DNA of 10,311 nucleotides from Verrucomicrobiota bacterium (GTDB lineage: Bacteria; Verrucomicrobiota; Verrucomicrobiia; Chthoniobacterales; UBA10450), in contig QHOM01000051.1 in the NCBI GenBank assembly GCA_003218785.1, positions 1 to 10,311 of the forward strand. The letters run 5' to 3'. The position numbers and the translations under genes are program-made. A model generated the notes under the pieces. It saw only the letters and a list, made by a program, of their open reading frames with translations, was not told the DNA's origin and made no database searches. Numbering within the stretch: position 1 is the first letter of the stretch; each line of letters starts with the position of its first letter. Positions 1-6,675 of this stretch are shown one piece after another.

Positions 1-628
1 CGATGCTCGCGACAATCTGGTTATATGGTGAGAGGTAGCGGGCGAGTGGCGGCCAAACAAATGTCACCCAGCACAACCCGGAAAGCGCCTCCAGCAGTCC
101 GATGATCCGCGGCATGAACCGCGACTTAGCGATCAGATAGCCGATCAGGACACACCAGACTCCAAAAAACGCGAGATACGTATTGAAAGCCTGACCGCTC
201 AGGCGCAGCAAAACAAACGCCAACGCATTCATCTGTTCGGGACTGAGCGCGGTAAGCCCCCGTCCGTCTTGCAAGATGACCAGCGGGGCGGCTTGTAAAA
301 TGTTGCTGAATCCTTGCAAAGCGATTGCCACCGCGGCGAATAACACCGCTAGTAGAGAGACACTCTCGCTCACCGGCTTAAACAACTGGTAGAAGAGGTA
401 ACTCCACGCGATAGGAAATCCGATGCCCAAGAGTCCGGCGAGGATCGACAATCGAAATAATTGCTCATGCGCGCGAACATTGGCGAGCGTAGCGGCGGCG
501 TCTGAAACAACGATGAGCATCCCTGGAACCACCACCATGCCAAAGCCTGACGTAAGCGCCTCGAGTAGCTCGAAAAGACCGGCTATACGGGCCTTCAGCC
601 GCGGCGACGCCTCTTGACTCGCTTCCAT
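1..628 (-). CDS. DUF4386 family integral membrane protein (3' end cut by window edge), probable integron cassette gene
   Basis: The frame is open from an ATG whose A is at 628 to the left edge, giving about 209 residues. After a short charged N-terminus comes ARIAGLFELLEALTSGFG, then LIVSDAAATLANVRAHEQLFRL, LFKPVSESVSLLAVLF, SPEQMNAL and GYLIAKSRFMPRIIGLL in order. This is the conserved course of DUF4386 proteins, which are multi-pass membrane proteins of unknown function. Hydrophobic segments lie near residues 18-40, 56-80, 88-118, 133-165 and 170-185. Usual family length is about 220-240 residues, so only a short C-terminus is missing. The start is fixed by GGAGG (643-639 on the minus strand) and by the ATG immediately upstream (636-634) closing after two codons. 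The gene follows the attC-like site 660-783 directly, as in an integron cassette. Family assignment is firm; function is unknown. Confidence 0.85.
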   Translation of the reverse strand, partial: MEASQEASPRLKARIAGLFELLEALTSGFGMVVVPGMLIVVSDAAATLANVRAHEQLFRLSILAGLLGIGFPIAWSYLFYQLFKPVSESVSLLAVLFAAVAIALQGFSNILQAAPLVILQDGRGLTALSPEQMNALAFVLLRLSGQAFNTYLAFFGVWCVLIGYLIAKSRFMPRIIGLLEALSGLCWVTFVWPPLARYLSPYNQIVASI

Positions 629-638
629 TATTTCATTT

Positions 639-643
639 CCTCC
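639..643 (-). promoter_or_regulatory. Shine-Dalgarno site GGAGG of the DUF4386 gene
   Basis: GGAGG on the minus strand lies 10 nt before the ATG at 628. It is the clearest ribosome binding site in the window. It sits between the attC-like R' box and the start codon, so each cassette would carry its own translation signal. It decides the start. Confidence 0.7.
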
Positions 644-659
644 AAGTATCGTTCAATAC

Positions 660-783
660 GCCTAACGAGACTCAAGATCAGCGACCGCGCCCGGGAGCGC
701 GCGTGGCTGCAAGCTGGACGAACTAACTACGCCAAAGCTAGGCATCGGAGCGGGGCGCGGTTCGCTGCATCGCCTGGTTAGGC
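660..783 (-). repeat. attC-like integron recombination site (124 bp)
   Basis: Read on the minus strand, the element opens with GCCTAAC (783-777, fits R'' RYYYAAC) and closes with GTTAGGC (666-660, fits R' GTTRRRY). The first box contains the TAA stop codon of the upstream gene, as in typical cassettes. The two arms pair imperfectly. The left arm continues CAGGCGATGCAGCGAACCGC, and the reverse complement of the right arm continues GAGACTCAAGATCAGCGACC followed by GCGCCC. The stretch CAGCGA(A)CCGCGCCC is thus shared, with one extra A on one arm, like the extrahelical bases that set attC strand choice. An unpaired spacer lies between R and L boxes. Known attC sites are roughly 57-141 bp, so the length fits. 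Cleavage would fall between 666 and 665. The structure is seen; recombination activity is inferred. Confidence 0.75.
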
Positions 784-1552
784 CATTTGGTCGAGTAAGT
801 CATAACCTGTGTAGTCCCTAATTGCTGTGGCTGCGATCTGTGCCCGCTTGCGCTCCTCAGGCTTATCGAGATCCCAAATCGCGCGACATGCGCGAGTGGC
901 TGTAAACCAACTGCGCTTGCCGAGACGGTTCAGTCGGTGTCCGCCGGCAGTCCGAAGCGTGCGGTAAATAAGACCTGAGCCTTGGGTGACTTGGAAATCA
1001 ACCGCCTTCGGAAAGAGCTTCGAGTAACGACGACTGCCAATAAAAACCCGGTTATCTGCAGCGAGCGGTTCGCCAGAAGCGAAGTGAACGCTGCGAGCTG
1101 CTCGCGCTCGGTTAGCCATGGCCGCGTCGGCGGCGCGCTGGCCTGCATCGAGAATCTCTCGAACGCGAAGAGCACCGATGAGATACCAGCCGTGCTCCCC
1201 ACTGAACCCCGACCAGTCGCTGCCGCGATTGCGCCAAAGTAAAGCCCAGAAAAGCAGAATGTCGTTTGGCTGGACGCGCTTCAATGCGAGCGCGCGTGGA
1301 TTGGCGCAGTTGTCGCCGTATGTGAGAGCCTCCCAATCTGGATCGTCGTGAACTTCGCGAGGATCAACGCCGCGGAGGAATGGCTGCGCCCGTTTGGCGC
1401 ACGCGCGTCTGCCGTGTGTGCCGGGATGAGGAAACGGGACAAAGATAAACGTGTCGTTCTCGAAAATCGGACAACGCGCAATAGACGCATGACCTCGATT
1501 CGCTACTACGTTGACGAGATAGACTTTGCTCATAGCGCGGCTAGTGGCCTAA
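666..1552 (-). mobile_element. Integron gene cassette (about 887 bp) carrying the Nmad3-like gene
   Basis: Bounds are the predicted G/TT recombination points of the GTTAGGC boxes at 1553-1547 (leading edge) and 666-660 (end of the attC-like site), read on the minus strand. Inside are a 14-nt leader, one ORF and one attC, the standard one-gene cassette plan. The next gene begins a second cassette that leaves the window on the left. No intI gene is visible. Upstream of the leading edge lies a decayed gene with a terminator, so the array starts here, either at an atypical insertion point or after loss of upstream cassettes. Confidence 0.6.
778..1533 (-). CDS. Nmad3-like (nucleotide modification associated domain 3) hypothetical protein, cassette-borne
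   Basis: The product is 251 residues, without signal peptide or membrane segments. It opens with a beta-strand (KVYLVNVVANRG), then CPIFENDTFIFVPFPHPG, an acidic DPDWEALTYGDN stretch, NDILLFWALLWR and GEHGWYLIGALRVREIL. A basic C-terminal half includes SRRYSKLFPKAVDF and GHRLNRLGKRSWFTATR. This order (N-terminal strand, 'pifedgtF.fvPiP', 'gD.llFfa', 'gw.liG.l.v.eil') resembles my recollection of the Nmad3 family. Those proteins are predicted to act in DNA modification or its sensing, often near phage or defence genes; the assignment was not verified by search. The ATG at 1533 has no clear Shine-Dalgarno. The TAA stop is part of the attC-like R'' box. An alternative is a PUA/ASCH-like RNA- or base-binding protein. 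The gene is very probably real; the family call is moderate. Confidence 0.72.
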   Translation of the reverse strand: MSKVYLVNVVANRGHASIARCPIFENDTFIFVPFPHPGTHGRRACAKRAQPFLRGVDPREVHDDPDWEALTYGDNCANPRALALKRVQPNDILLFWALLWRNRGSDWSGFSGEHGWYLIGALRVREILDAGQRAADAAMANRARAARSVHFASGEPLAADNRVFIGSRRYSKLFPKAVDFQVTQGSGLIYRTLRTAGGHRLNRLGKRSWFTATRACRAIWDLDKPEERKRAQIAATAIRDYTGYDLLDQMA

Positions 1553-1582
1553 CATGGTTTAGGCCCAATTATTCGGCCTAAC
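1547..1582 (-). repeat. Duplicated cassette-edge boxes: three alternating TTAGGCC copies
   Basis: On the minus strand, GTTAGGCC occurs at 1582-1575 and again at 1553-1546. GGCCTAA lies between them in inverse orientation (1567-1561). Each neighbouring pair is an inverted repeat, so either of two small hairpins can form. The box nearer the gene is the probable leading edge of the Nmad3-like cassette. The upstream copy could be a remnant of a deleted attC or part of the insertion site. I found no RYYYAAC partner within the following 100 bp, so a full second attC is not supported. Confidence 0.5.
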
Positions 1583-1585
1583 TGG

Positions 1586-1591
1586 ATTATA
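1586..1591 (-). promoter_or_regulatory. Possible -10 box TATAAT upstream of the cassette
   Basis: A perfect TATAAT on the minus strand lies 53 nt before the ATG at 1533 and 3 nt before the first GTTAGGC box. No convincing -35 hexamer appears at 16-18 nt upstream. It could drive the cassette genes, in the role of a cassette promoter, but a single hexamer is weak evidence. Confidence 0.3.
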
Positions 1592-1654
1592 GACTGCAAA
1601 AAGATGCGGCATTTCATGGGGAACAATCATGCCCGAGCGAGCCTTGATACACAA

Positions 1655-1697
1655 GAATACAAAACAAACCCGCCCGCCGGAATGAACCGGCGGGCGG
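1655..1697 (-). terminator. Rho-independent terminator of the decayed S74/FnIII gene
   Basis: CCGCCCGCCGG (1670-1680) and CCGGCGGGCGG (1687-1697) form a perfect 11-bp GC-rich stem with a 6-nt loop. On the minus strand the stem is followed by GTTTGTTTTGTATTC, a U-rich tract. It lies 30 nt after the stop codon at 1728, so it ends transcription arriving from that frame. It also insulates the downstream cassettes from upstream read-through. Confidence 0.85.
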
Positions 1698-1727
1698 ATC
1701 GCGAAACTTACGTTGCGTTAGCGCAGC

Positions 1728-2163
1728 TTAAGCCACCAGGATAGTGGCTGGGTCGCTCCATGCGCCGGCGCCATTTGGCCCGACTGCGCGGATGCGAGCC
1801 ACTAAATCCGGGTTCACCTTTTCTACATCCTCGCCCATAAGGCCAAATTGCGGGATGCCCTCGGGGTCAATTTCCTGCTTGTAGCGGAAGGTCACTGGTC
1901 GCAGCGCGAGGATCGCTTCGCTCGCCTTGTTCATTGGCTTGATCTCGTCCTTGAAACGCGCCGAGGAGGCAGTGACGCCAAGTTTCCCATTTGAGTTTAC
2001 TACCACCGTGCTGCCAGTCAGCCGCGCCAGAGATGCCAGCGACGACGGTGGCCGTCTGCGTTGCCTGTTGCCCAATGCGAATCCGTGTATGCGAGCGCAG
2101 TCGCAGCAGCAATTTGATTACTGCGATCACTTCTTTGGAAGAAGAACGTGCAGGCGCACCCAA
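1728..2163 (-). pseudogene. Decayed, chimeric S74 (intramolecular chaperone) tail joined to a fibronectin-III C-terminus
   Basis: The minus-strand frame from 2075 to 1728 contains STVVVNSNGKLGVTASSARF followed by KDEIKPMNKASEAILALRPV, then FGLMGEDVEKVNPDLVAR. This is the conserved core of the peptidase S74 / intramolecular chaperone domain found at the C-terminus of tail-spike-like and verrucomicrobial surface proteins. Preceding sequence of the same domain (RIRIGQQATQTATVVAGISG) is in another frame, so a frameshift lies near 2017-2029. After NPDLVAR, the expected S74 ending (a VRYDAVNAMLLNEFLKEH-type helix) is missing. It is replaced by IRAVGPNGAGAWSDPATI and a stop, which reads as the last strands of a fibronectin type III domain. 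No plausible start or signal peptide precedes it. I read it as a remnant formed by recombination between two C-terminal gene fragments. An assembly error is possible. Confidence 0.7.
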
Positions 2164-2182
2164 TTTAAGGCGTAATCCGGCA

Positions 2183-2214
2183 CTGCAAAAGTAACGATGC
2201 CGTTACTGTTGCAG
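2183..2214. promoter_or_regulatory. Interrupted palindrome in the spacer before the delta-60 gene
   Basis: CTGCAA-AA-GTAACG-ATGC-CGTTAC-TG-TTGCAG has two nested perfect 6-bp stems separated by a 2x2 mismatch. No T-run flanks it on either strand, so it is not a standard terminator. It sits between the 5' end of the decayed minus-strand gene and the plus-strand delta-60 gene. It may be an operator or a 5'-UTR hairpin. No promoter hexamers can be confidently paired with it. Confidence 0.4.
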
Positions 2215-2336
2215 CGTTGCGTTCGGCGCGGATTCGCGCGATTCCACGGACTATGAAACTGACCAGCAGACTCACAGCGTTGTCATTGACGTCCATCAGC
2301 CACCCGCTGAGCAATCGCGTTTTTAACGAGCACTTC

Positions 2337-3572
2337 ATGAATAGTGTTTCTTTCTCAAAACGTCTTGCGCTGCTCGTGTGCGTAGGACTTTCCGCTTTAC
2401 CAACTTTGTTAATGGCCCAGGCCGGGAGCCTGGACCCGACTTTCGGCACGAACGGCATTGTCACTACGGCAAACACAGGCGCCAATGCTGCAGCCCTTCA
2501 GAGTGACAGCAAGATCGTGGTAGCCGGGTCGATCCCAGCCAGTCAGAACTTCCAACAGCCTGGCCTCCTGCGTTACAACACCAATGGTACGCTCGATCCT
2601 AATTTCGGCGCTGGCGGCGAGGTGATGATCGCTGGCAATAACGCCGGCCCTGCGTTTGCCGTGGCTGTTCAAACGGACGGGAAAATTCTCGCGGCGGCTC
2701 CCGCTAATTTTCGCCTCACGGTTTTCCGGTTCAATACTAATGGCAGCCCTGACAGCACCTTCGGCAACAACGGCGCTGTAGCGATCGAAGCAGCCGGACT
2801 CTTTTTCTCGGCCAGTGGAGGTATAGCGTTGCAACCTGACGCCAAAATTCTCGTCGTCAGCGGACGCTTCGCTGCGCGCTTGCTCCCGAATGGCCAGCTT
2901 GATTCGACCTTTGGCTCGAATGGCGCAGCCGCCACTGTCGGCGGCGATTCGGTCGCGCTTCTGCCCAATGGCGAAATCTTGATCGGCGACGGCAGCGTTA
3001 TGTCTCTCTACAAGACGAATGGCAGCCTTGACACTAAATTCGGTGTCCATGGGCAGAGTGCGGGCTTCGCCTTCAACGGCGCGGGTGGATTTGTCATTTC
3101 TACCGACACGATAACCAATGTCACCAAGATCATCACCGCCGGCGGCCTCATTACTTCCCCGAGTCTCACATTTGCCCAAAGCATTTCCGGCTTCCTGCTG
3201 GTGCGCTACAGCAGCGACGGCACGGTCGATAACAGCTTTGGCAGCCGTGGCGGCGTCGCAACACCGTTCCCCGGCAATATCTTCTCTCAAGCCTTCTCTG
3301 TCGCGCTCCAGACTAATGGCCAAATTGTGGTGGCTGGACAAACCGCTCTCACCGACGTGAGTGCTGTTCCCGGTCCGTCCGACTTCGGATTGGCGCGCTA
3401 TAATGCCAACGGGAGGATAGACCCGACGTTCGGTAACGGCGGATTTGTAAGCACACCATTCGGCAGCAGTGAAGCCTTTGCTAACACGGTGCTGATTCAG
3501 ACTGATGGCAAGATCGTTGCCGTCGGCAACAGCAACAACGGAACCACCATCGCACGTTACCTTGCTAATTAA
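2337..3572 (+). CDS. Exported delta-60 repeat (DUF5122) beta-propeller protein
   Basis: The 411-residue product has a signal peptide (SKRLALLVCVGLSALPTLLM, cleavage near the AQA at 27-29). About seven delta-60 repeats follow, marked by LDPTFG-type motifs at residues 32, 86, 138, 188, 236, 297 and 361. Between them are strands such as AVQTDGKILAA, ALQPDAKILVV, ALQTNGQIVVAG and IQTDGKIVAVG. Each repeat is about 50-60 residues and contributes a blade; the family is known as a predicted extracellular or periplasmic beta-propeller without assigned enzymatic role. The frame extends upstream to 2217, but the ATG at 2337 places the signal peptide at the N-terminus and is preferred; its ribosome site is weak (ACGAG). 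There is no C-terminal sorting tail: it ends inside the last blade. It appears monocistronic. Confidence 0.88.
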   Translation: MNSVSFSKRLALLVCVGLSALPTLLMAQAGSLDPTFGTNGIVTTANTGANAAALQSDSKIVVAGSIPASQNFQQPGLLRYNTNGTLDPNFGAGGEVMIAGNNAGPAFAVAVQTDGKILAAAPANFRLTVFRFNTNGSPDSTFGNNGAVAIEAAGLFFSASGGIALQPDAKILVVSGRFAARLLPNGQLDSTFGSNGAAATVGGDSVALLPNGEILIGDGSVMSLYKTNGSLDTKFGVHGQSAGFAFNGAGGFVISTDTITNVTKIITAGGLITSPSLTFAQSISGFLLVRYSSDGTVDNSFGSRGGVATPFPGNIFSQAFSVALQTNGQIVVAGQTALTDVSAVPGPSDFGLARYNANGRIDPTFGNGGFVSTPFGSSEAFANTVLIQTDGKIVAVGNSNNGTTIARYLAN

Positions 3573-3867
3573 GAACTAAGCGGCTGGTGACCGAACGACG
3601 GTATGCACTCGGCCTCTGCAGAAGAAGAATCTCTGGCGTTAGTTGATGATCTTGTCGGCGAGATCACCCACGCGCTAATCTCGTTGGCTGGCAAGCAGAC
3701 GAAACGACCTTTTCGATAATTACCTTCACCTGAATTATTTCCGCGTTCGTCGCCGGTGACCTCGTTGCTAGTCATCTAATCACGCTTCACGCAAAGCTCC
3801 TCAGCCGTCACTTACGATCCATAAAACGCCACCTGGATTTTGGCGCGAGGGCGAGTAATGGGACCTT
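3573..3867. other. 295-bp intergenic region before the glycosyltransferase cluster
   Basis: No terminator hairpin with a T-run is apparent after the delta-60 gene. The only plus-strand ATG frame worth noting is 3603-3719 (38 residues, MHSASAEEESLALVDDLVG and on). It has an acidic amphipathic look but no ribosome binding site and no family match, so it is not called as a gene. A promoter for the downstream cluster is expected here, but I cannot assign -35/-10 boxes with confidence. A weak hairpin (CGCCA/TGGCG) occurs near 3828-3845. Confidence 0.4.
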
Positions 3868-5406
3868 ATGCGTAACTTGCGGCAGTTTCAGTTCGCAGCG
3901 CTTGGTATTGTCCTCCTCACCGTGGTGACACGTCTTCCAGCCCTGCTGCATCCACTCGCGATCGACGATGAAGCAGCATACTCGGTGGCGGCAAACGTCG
4001 TCTTGGACGGGGGCCGCCTGTACATCGATGTGATCGATCGCAAGGCGCCGCTTCTCTTTTGGACGTACGCGGCTATTTTCAAGATTGCGGGGAAATACAA
4101 CTGGGTAGCGCTGCATGTTGTTACGCTCCTCTGGACGCTGGCCACCATGGCCGGTCTGTATGTAATCGGCAGGCGCTTGTTTAATCGCAACACCGGATTG
4201 ATCGCCGCGCTCCTCTACAGTGTATTTCAACCCTGGTTGGATCGGCGAAATCTGGCGCTAAATGGCGAGCTCTTAATGAATCTTCCCATTGTCTGGGCGT
4301 GGGCGATTGCTTTAGGACGAAGTCGGTCGCGACTTAGACCCGAACTCCTGGTCTCAGGCGCACTTCTGGCCGTAGCGTTCACGTTAAAACAGCCCGCGGC
4401 AATTGCAGCCGTTCCACTCGGAATCTATCTCCTATTGCCGAGCTATCGGGGAAGCCGCGGTCTGACGCCTACGCAGAGCGTTATCCAGGCGGCTCTGCTC
4501 ACGGTTGGATTCTTTGCAACACTTGCTCTTGCCGCAATTGTGTTATTGAGACAAGGCATACTGCACGAGGCAATCTATTGGACGATTGCGGCTCATTCGC
4601 CACCGCACATTTTCTGGACGCAGGGAGTCCTTTTTACGCTCGCTTTCATCGGCGCATGTCTGCCACTATTGATTGGAGCGGCGCTCGCGTTTCGCGATCG
4701 CGATGGTGTGTGGCTTGGCAAAAGCGCTGAGCGGACAGCCCTTTTCGGACTAGTTGCGGCGTCATGCATCGGCGTTGCCGCGGCCGCTCACTTTAATCTT
4801 CACTATTACATCCAGTTGATCCCACCGCTAGCCCTGCTGGCAGCGCCGCATTACGACAGGCTTTGGTTTGCGAAGACAAGAGCGCGTCACTGGCTGCTTC
4901 ACCCTGGAGTCACATATGCCTGGCTCGCGTTAACTGTTGTTGTATTCTCGATCTCCCATTGGGTGGGCCAAGCGAAGCAGCGAAACCTTTCCGGCACCGA
5001 ACGCTACCTGATCGAGCATTCGGCCCCTCAAGACAGAATCTTCGTTTGGGGGCATGGGACGAGCATTTATCTTTACACTCAAAGACAGCCAGCCTCTCGC
5101 TACATCCTAACGTTTCCGCTCACTGGCCACATTTTCGGAGGGCCGCTTCCCGGTGTTGACACGCGCAACCGAATCGTTCCAGGCTCGTGGGAAAACCTCC
5201 AACAGGATTTCGCTAAACATCCGCCTGCATACATCATCGACCTTTACTCCCGACCGGGCGCGCTATATCCAGTGCAACAGTTTCCAATCCTAGCAAAGCT
5301 GCTAGCGGAACATTTCCAACCTGTCGCGCGAACCGAAGAAGGGGTAATTTATTGCCGAAACGATTATCGTGCTTTGGCGCACCACGGCCCGAAAACCAAC
5401 CGCTAG
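3868..5406 (+). CDS. GT39 / ArnT-like (PMT_2) polyprenyl-phosphate-sugar dependent glycosyltransferase
   Basis: The product is a 512-residue multi-pass membrane protein. After TM1 (about 8-28) comes IDDEAAYS (32-39). Its acidic DDE sits in the first periplasmic loop, where GT39/GT-C enzymes carry the catalytic aspartate. The following DVIDRKAPLLFW (54-65) is the usual 'kpPl..w' motif. Around ten hydrophobic helices run to about residue 362. A soluble C-terminal region (about 375-512) contains ERYLIEHSAPQDRIFVWG and QPASRYILTFPL, seen in bacterial family members. Enzymes of this family move a sugar from a polyprenyl-phosphate carrier to lipid, glycan or protein on the periplasmic side. Donor and acceptor cannot be told from sequence. 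The ATG at 3868 is chosen because the earlier ATG at 3858 stops after five codons. It is first in a four-gene cluster. Confidence 0.85.
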   Translation: MRNLRQFQFAALGIVLLTVVTRLPALLHPLAIDDEAAYSVAANVVLDGGRLYIDVIDRKAPLLFWTYAAIFKIAGKYNWVALHVVTLLWTLATMAGLYVIGRRLFNRNTGLIAALLYSVFQPWLDRRNLALNGELLMNLPIVWAWAIALGRSRSRLRPELLVSGALLAVAFTLKQPAAIAAVPLGIYLLLPSYRGSRGLTPTQSVIQAALLTVGFFATLALAAIVLLRQGILHEAIYWTIAAHSPPHIFWTQGVLFTLAFIGACLPLLIGAALAFRDRDGVWLGKSAERTALFGLVAASCIGVAAAAHFNLHYYIQLIPPLALLAAPHYDRLWFAKTRARHWLLHPGVTYAWLALTVVVFSISHWVGQAKQRNLSGTERYLIEHSAPQDRIFVWGHGTSIYLYTQRQPASRYILTFPLTGHIFGGPLPGVDTRNRIVPGSWENLQQDFAKHPPAYIIDLYSRPGALYPVQQFPILAKLLAEHFQPVARTEEGVIYCRNDYRALAHHGPKTNR

Positions 5407-5419
5407 CGTTTGGCCGAAA

Positions 5420-6667
5420 ATGGATCTTCCTGTCGGTATTTCAGCTTTACAACACACCGATCGATGGGTCGGCGCGCCGCTTTGCGCCGTTTTGACTTTT
5501 ATCAGAAAAGTCTTTGGGGTGGCGCGTCCGTCCTGGCCCCGTCCCGTCCGTAAGATTCTCTTCGTCAAGTTCGCCGAGCAGGGTACGACGGTTCTCGCTT
5601 ATCCTGCGATTTGCCGGGCGATTGAAATGGTGGGAGGCGGAAACGTTTACTTCCTCGTTTTCGACGACAATCGATTCATCCTCGACGTGATGCACCTTAT
5701 TCCCGAGCAAAATGTGATAACCATCTCGACGCGCAGCTCGACGGCGCTAGCGATGAGCGCGGCGCGGGCGGTGCGTCAAGCACGAAGAACCCGCATCGAT
5801 GCTGTGGTCGACATGGAATTCTTCGCGCGCTTTTCAGCCATCTTAACCTTCTTGACTGGGGCCAAAACGCGCGTCGGCTTTCATACTTTCTTTGGTGATG
5901 GACCATACCGAGGCGACCTTATGACGCACCGGCTCCTGTACAATCCTCATCTCCACACCAGCCAGATGTTCGAAGCAATGGTTGAAGCATTGACCCGCGA
6001 TCCGGCAGTGTTACCGACCTTTGATTTCATCCCTTCTTCGAATCAGATATTCGCAAAATTGTGTCCCACTCCGGCTGATCTCGCGGAAATCGACGCTTTG
6101 TTGCAGCGGGAGAATCCTCGCATCGGGCTGGCGCCACTGATCCTGCTGAATCCGAACGCGAGCGACTTGCTGCCTTTGCGGCGTTGGGCGCCGGAGCGTT
6201 ACGTAGAACTCACGCGGCGACTGCTCGAGCGTTATCCAAACCTTTTCATCGGGTTTACCGGTGCGCCGGCTGAAGCCGCTCCCAATAATCAGCTTGCAGA
6301 CGAGGTCGGTTCGGACCGCGTCATCCGGCTTGCCGGAAAAACGACTTTACGGCAGTTGCTTGTGCTTTACGCACGGAGTGAGATTCTGGTGACGAACGAT
6401 AGCGGGTCGGCTCATTTCGCTTCCATGACACCGATTCGCGTCGTCACCTTGTTTGGTCCAGAGGCACCGGCGCTGTTTGCCGCGCGCTCCCCGAACGCAA
6501 CCGCCCTCTGGGCCGGCATCGCATGCAGCCCGTGCGTGAACGCCTACAACAATCGGCAATCGGTCTGCCGCAACAATCTTTGCATGCAAGCGATCACGGT
6601 TGGTGACGTTTTTGAGAAAGTCACGCGCATTTACGATTCTCTTAAGAGGAGACCACCAGGAAATTAA
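5420..6667 (+). CDS. Glycosyltransferase family 9 (heptosyltransferase-like)
   Basis: The 415-residue cytoplasmic enzyme has the GT-B fold. The N-terminal Rossmann part starts RKILFVKFAEQGTTVLAYPA (44-63). Here EQG replaces the usual G-D of the heptosyltransferase acceptor loop. The C-terminal nucleotide-sugar part shows LLNPNASDLLPLRRWAPERY (242-261), LAGKTTLRQLLVLYARSEIL (304-323) and TNDSGSAHFAS (325-335), followed by TLFGPEAP. A CxxC and two further cysteines (369, 372, 383, 388) are common near the end of this family. GT9 enzymes add heptose or related sugars in LPS core or other surface glycans. An ATG at 5369 in the same frame would overlap the GT39 gene by 38 bp; 5420, 13 bp after that gene's stop, is preferred, though neither has a good ribosome site. 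The donor sugar is unknown. Confidence 0.87.
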   Translation: MDLPVGISALQHTDRWVGAPLCAVLTFIRKVFGVARPSWPRPVRKILFVKFAEQGTTVLAYPAICRAIEMVGGGNVYFLVFDDNRFILDVMHLIPEQNVITISTRSSTALAMSAARAVRQARRTRIDAVVDMEFFARFSAILTFLTGAKTRVGFHTFFGDGPYRGDLMTHRLLYNPHLHTSQMFEAMVEALTRDPAVLPTFDFIPSSNQIFAKLCPTPADLAEIDALLQRENPRIGLAPLILLNPNASDLLPLRRWAPERYVELTRRLLERYPNLFIGFTGAPAEAAPNNQLADEVGSDRVIRLAGKTTLRQLLVLYARSEILVTNDSGSAHFASMTPIRVVTLFGPEAPALFAARSPNATALWAGIACSPCVNAYNNRQSVCRNNLCMQAITVGDVFEKVTRIYDSLKRRPPGN

Positions 6668-6675
6668 TTTGTATA

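Noticed and set aside
1586..1690. A second complete attC site upstream of the first cassette
   Set aside because: The duplicate GTTAGGC box at 1582-1576 has no RYYYAAC partner and no long inverted repeat in the next 100 bp on the minus strand.
2409..3341. 310-codon open frame on the minus strand opposite the delta-60 gene
   Set aside because: It is antisense to a clearly recognisable repeat protein. Its translation has no recognisable motif and only mirrors the repetitive codon pattern of that gene.
3603..3719. 38-codon plus-strand frame in the gap before the GT39 gene
   Set aside because: The composition is plausible, but it has no ribosome binding site, no recognisable family and no clear context. 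It is kept only as a note in the intergenic entry.
3808..4230. 140-codon minus-strand frame at the start of the GT39 gene
   Set aside because: It is fully antisense to the GT39 N-terminus, including its DDE motif, and has no family signature of its own.
5369..5419. Earlier in-frame ATG for the GT9 gene
   Set aside because: It would overlap the GT39 coding region by 38 bp and add residues that look like a shifted reading of that gene. The ATG at 5420 lies just after the GT39 stop.
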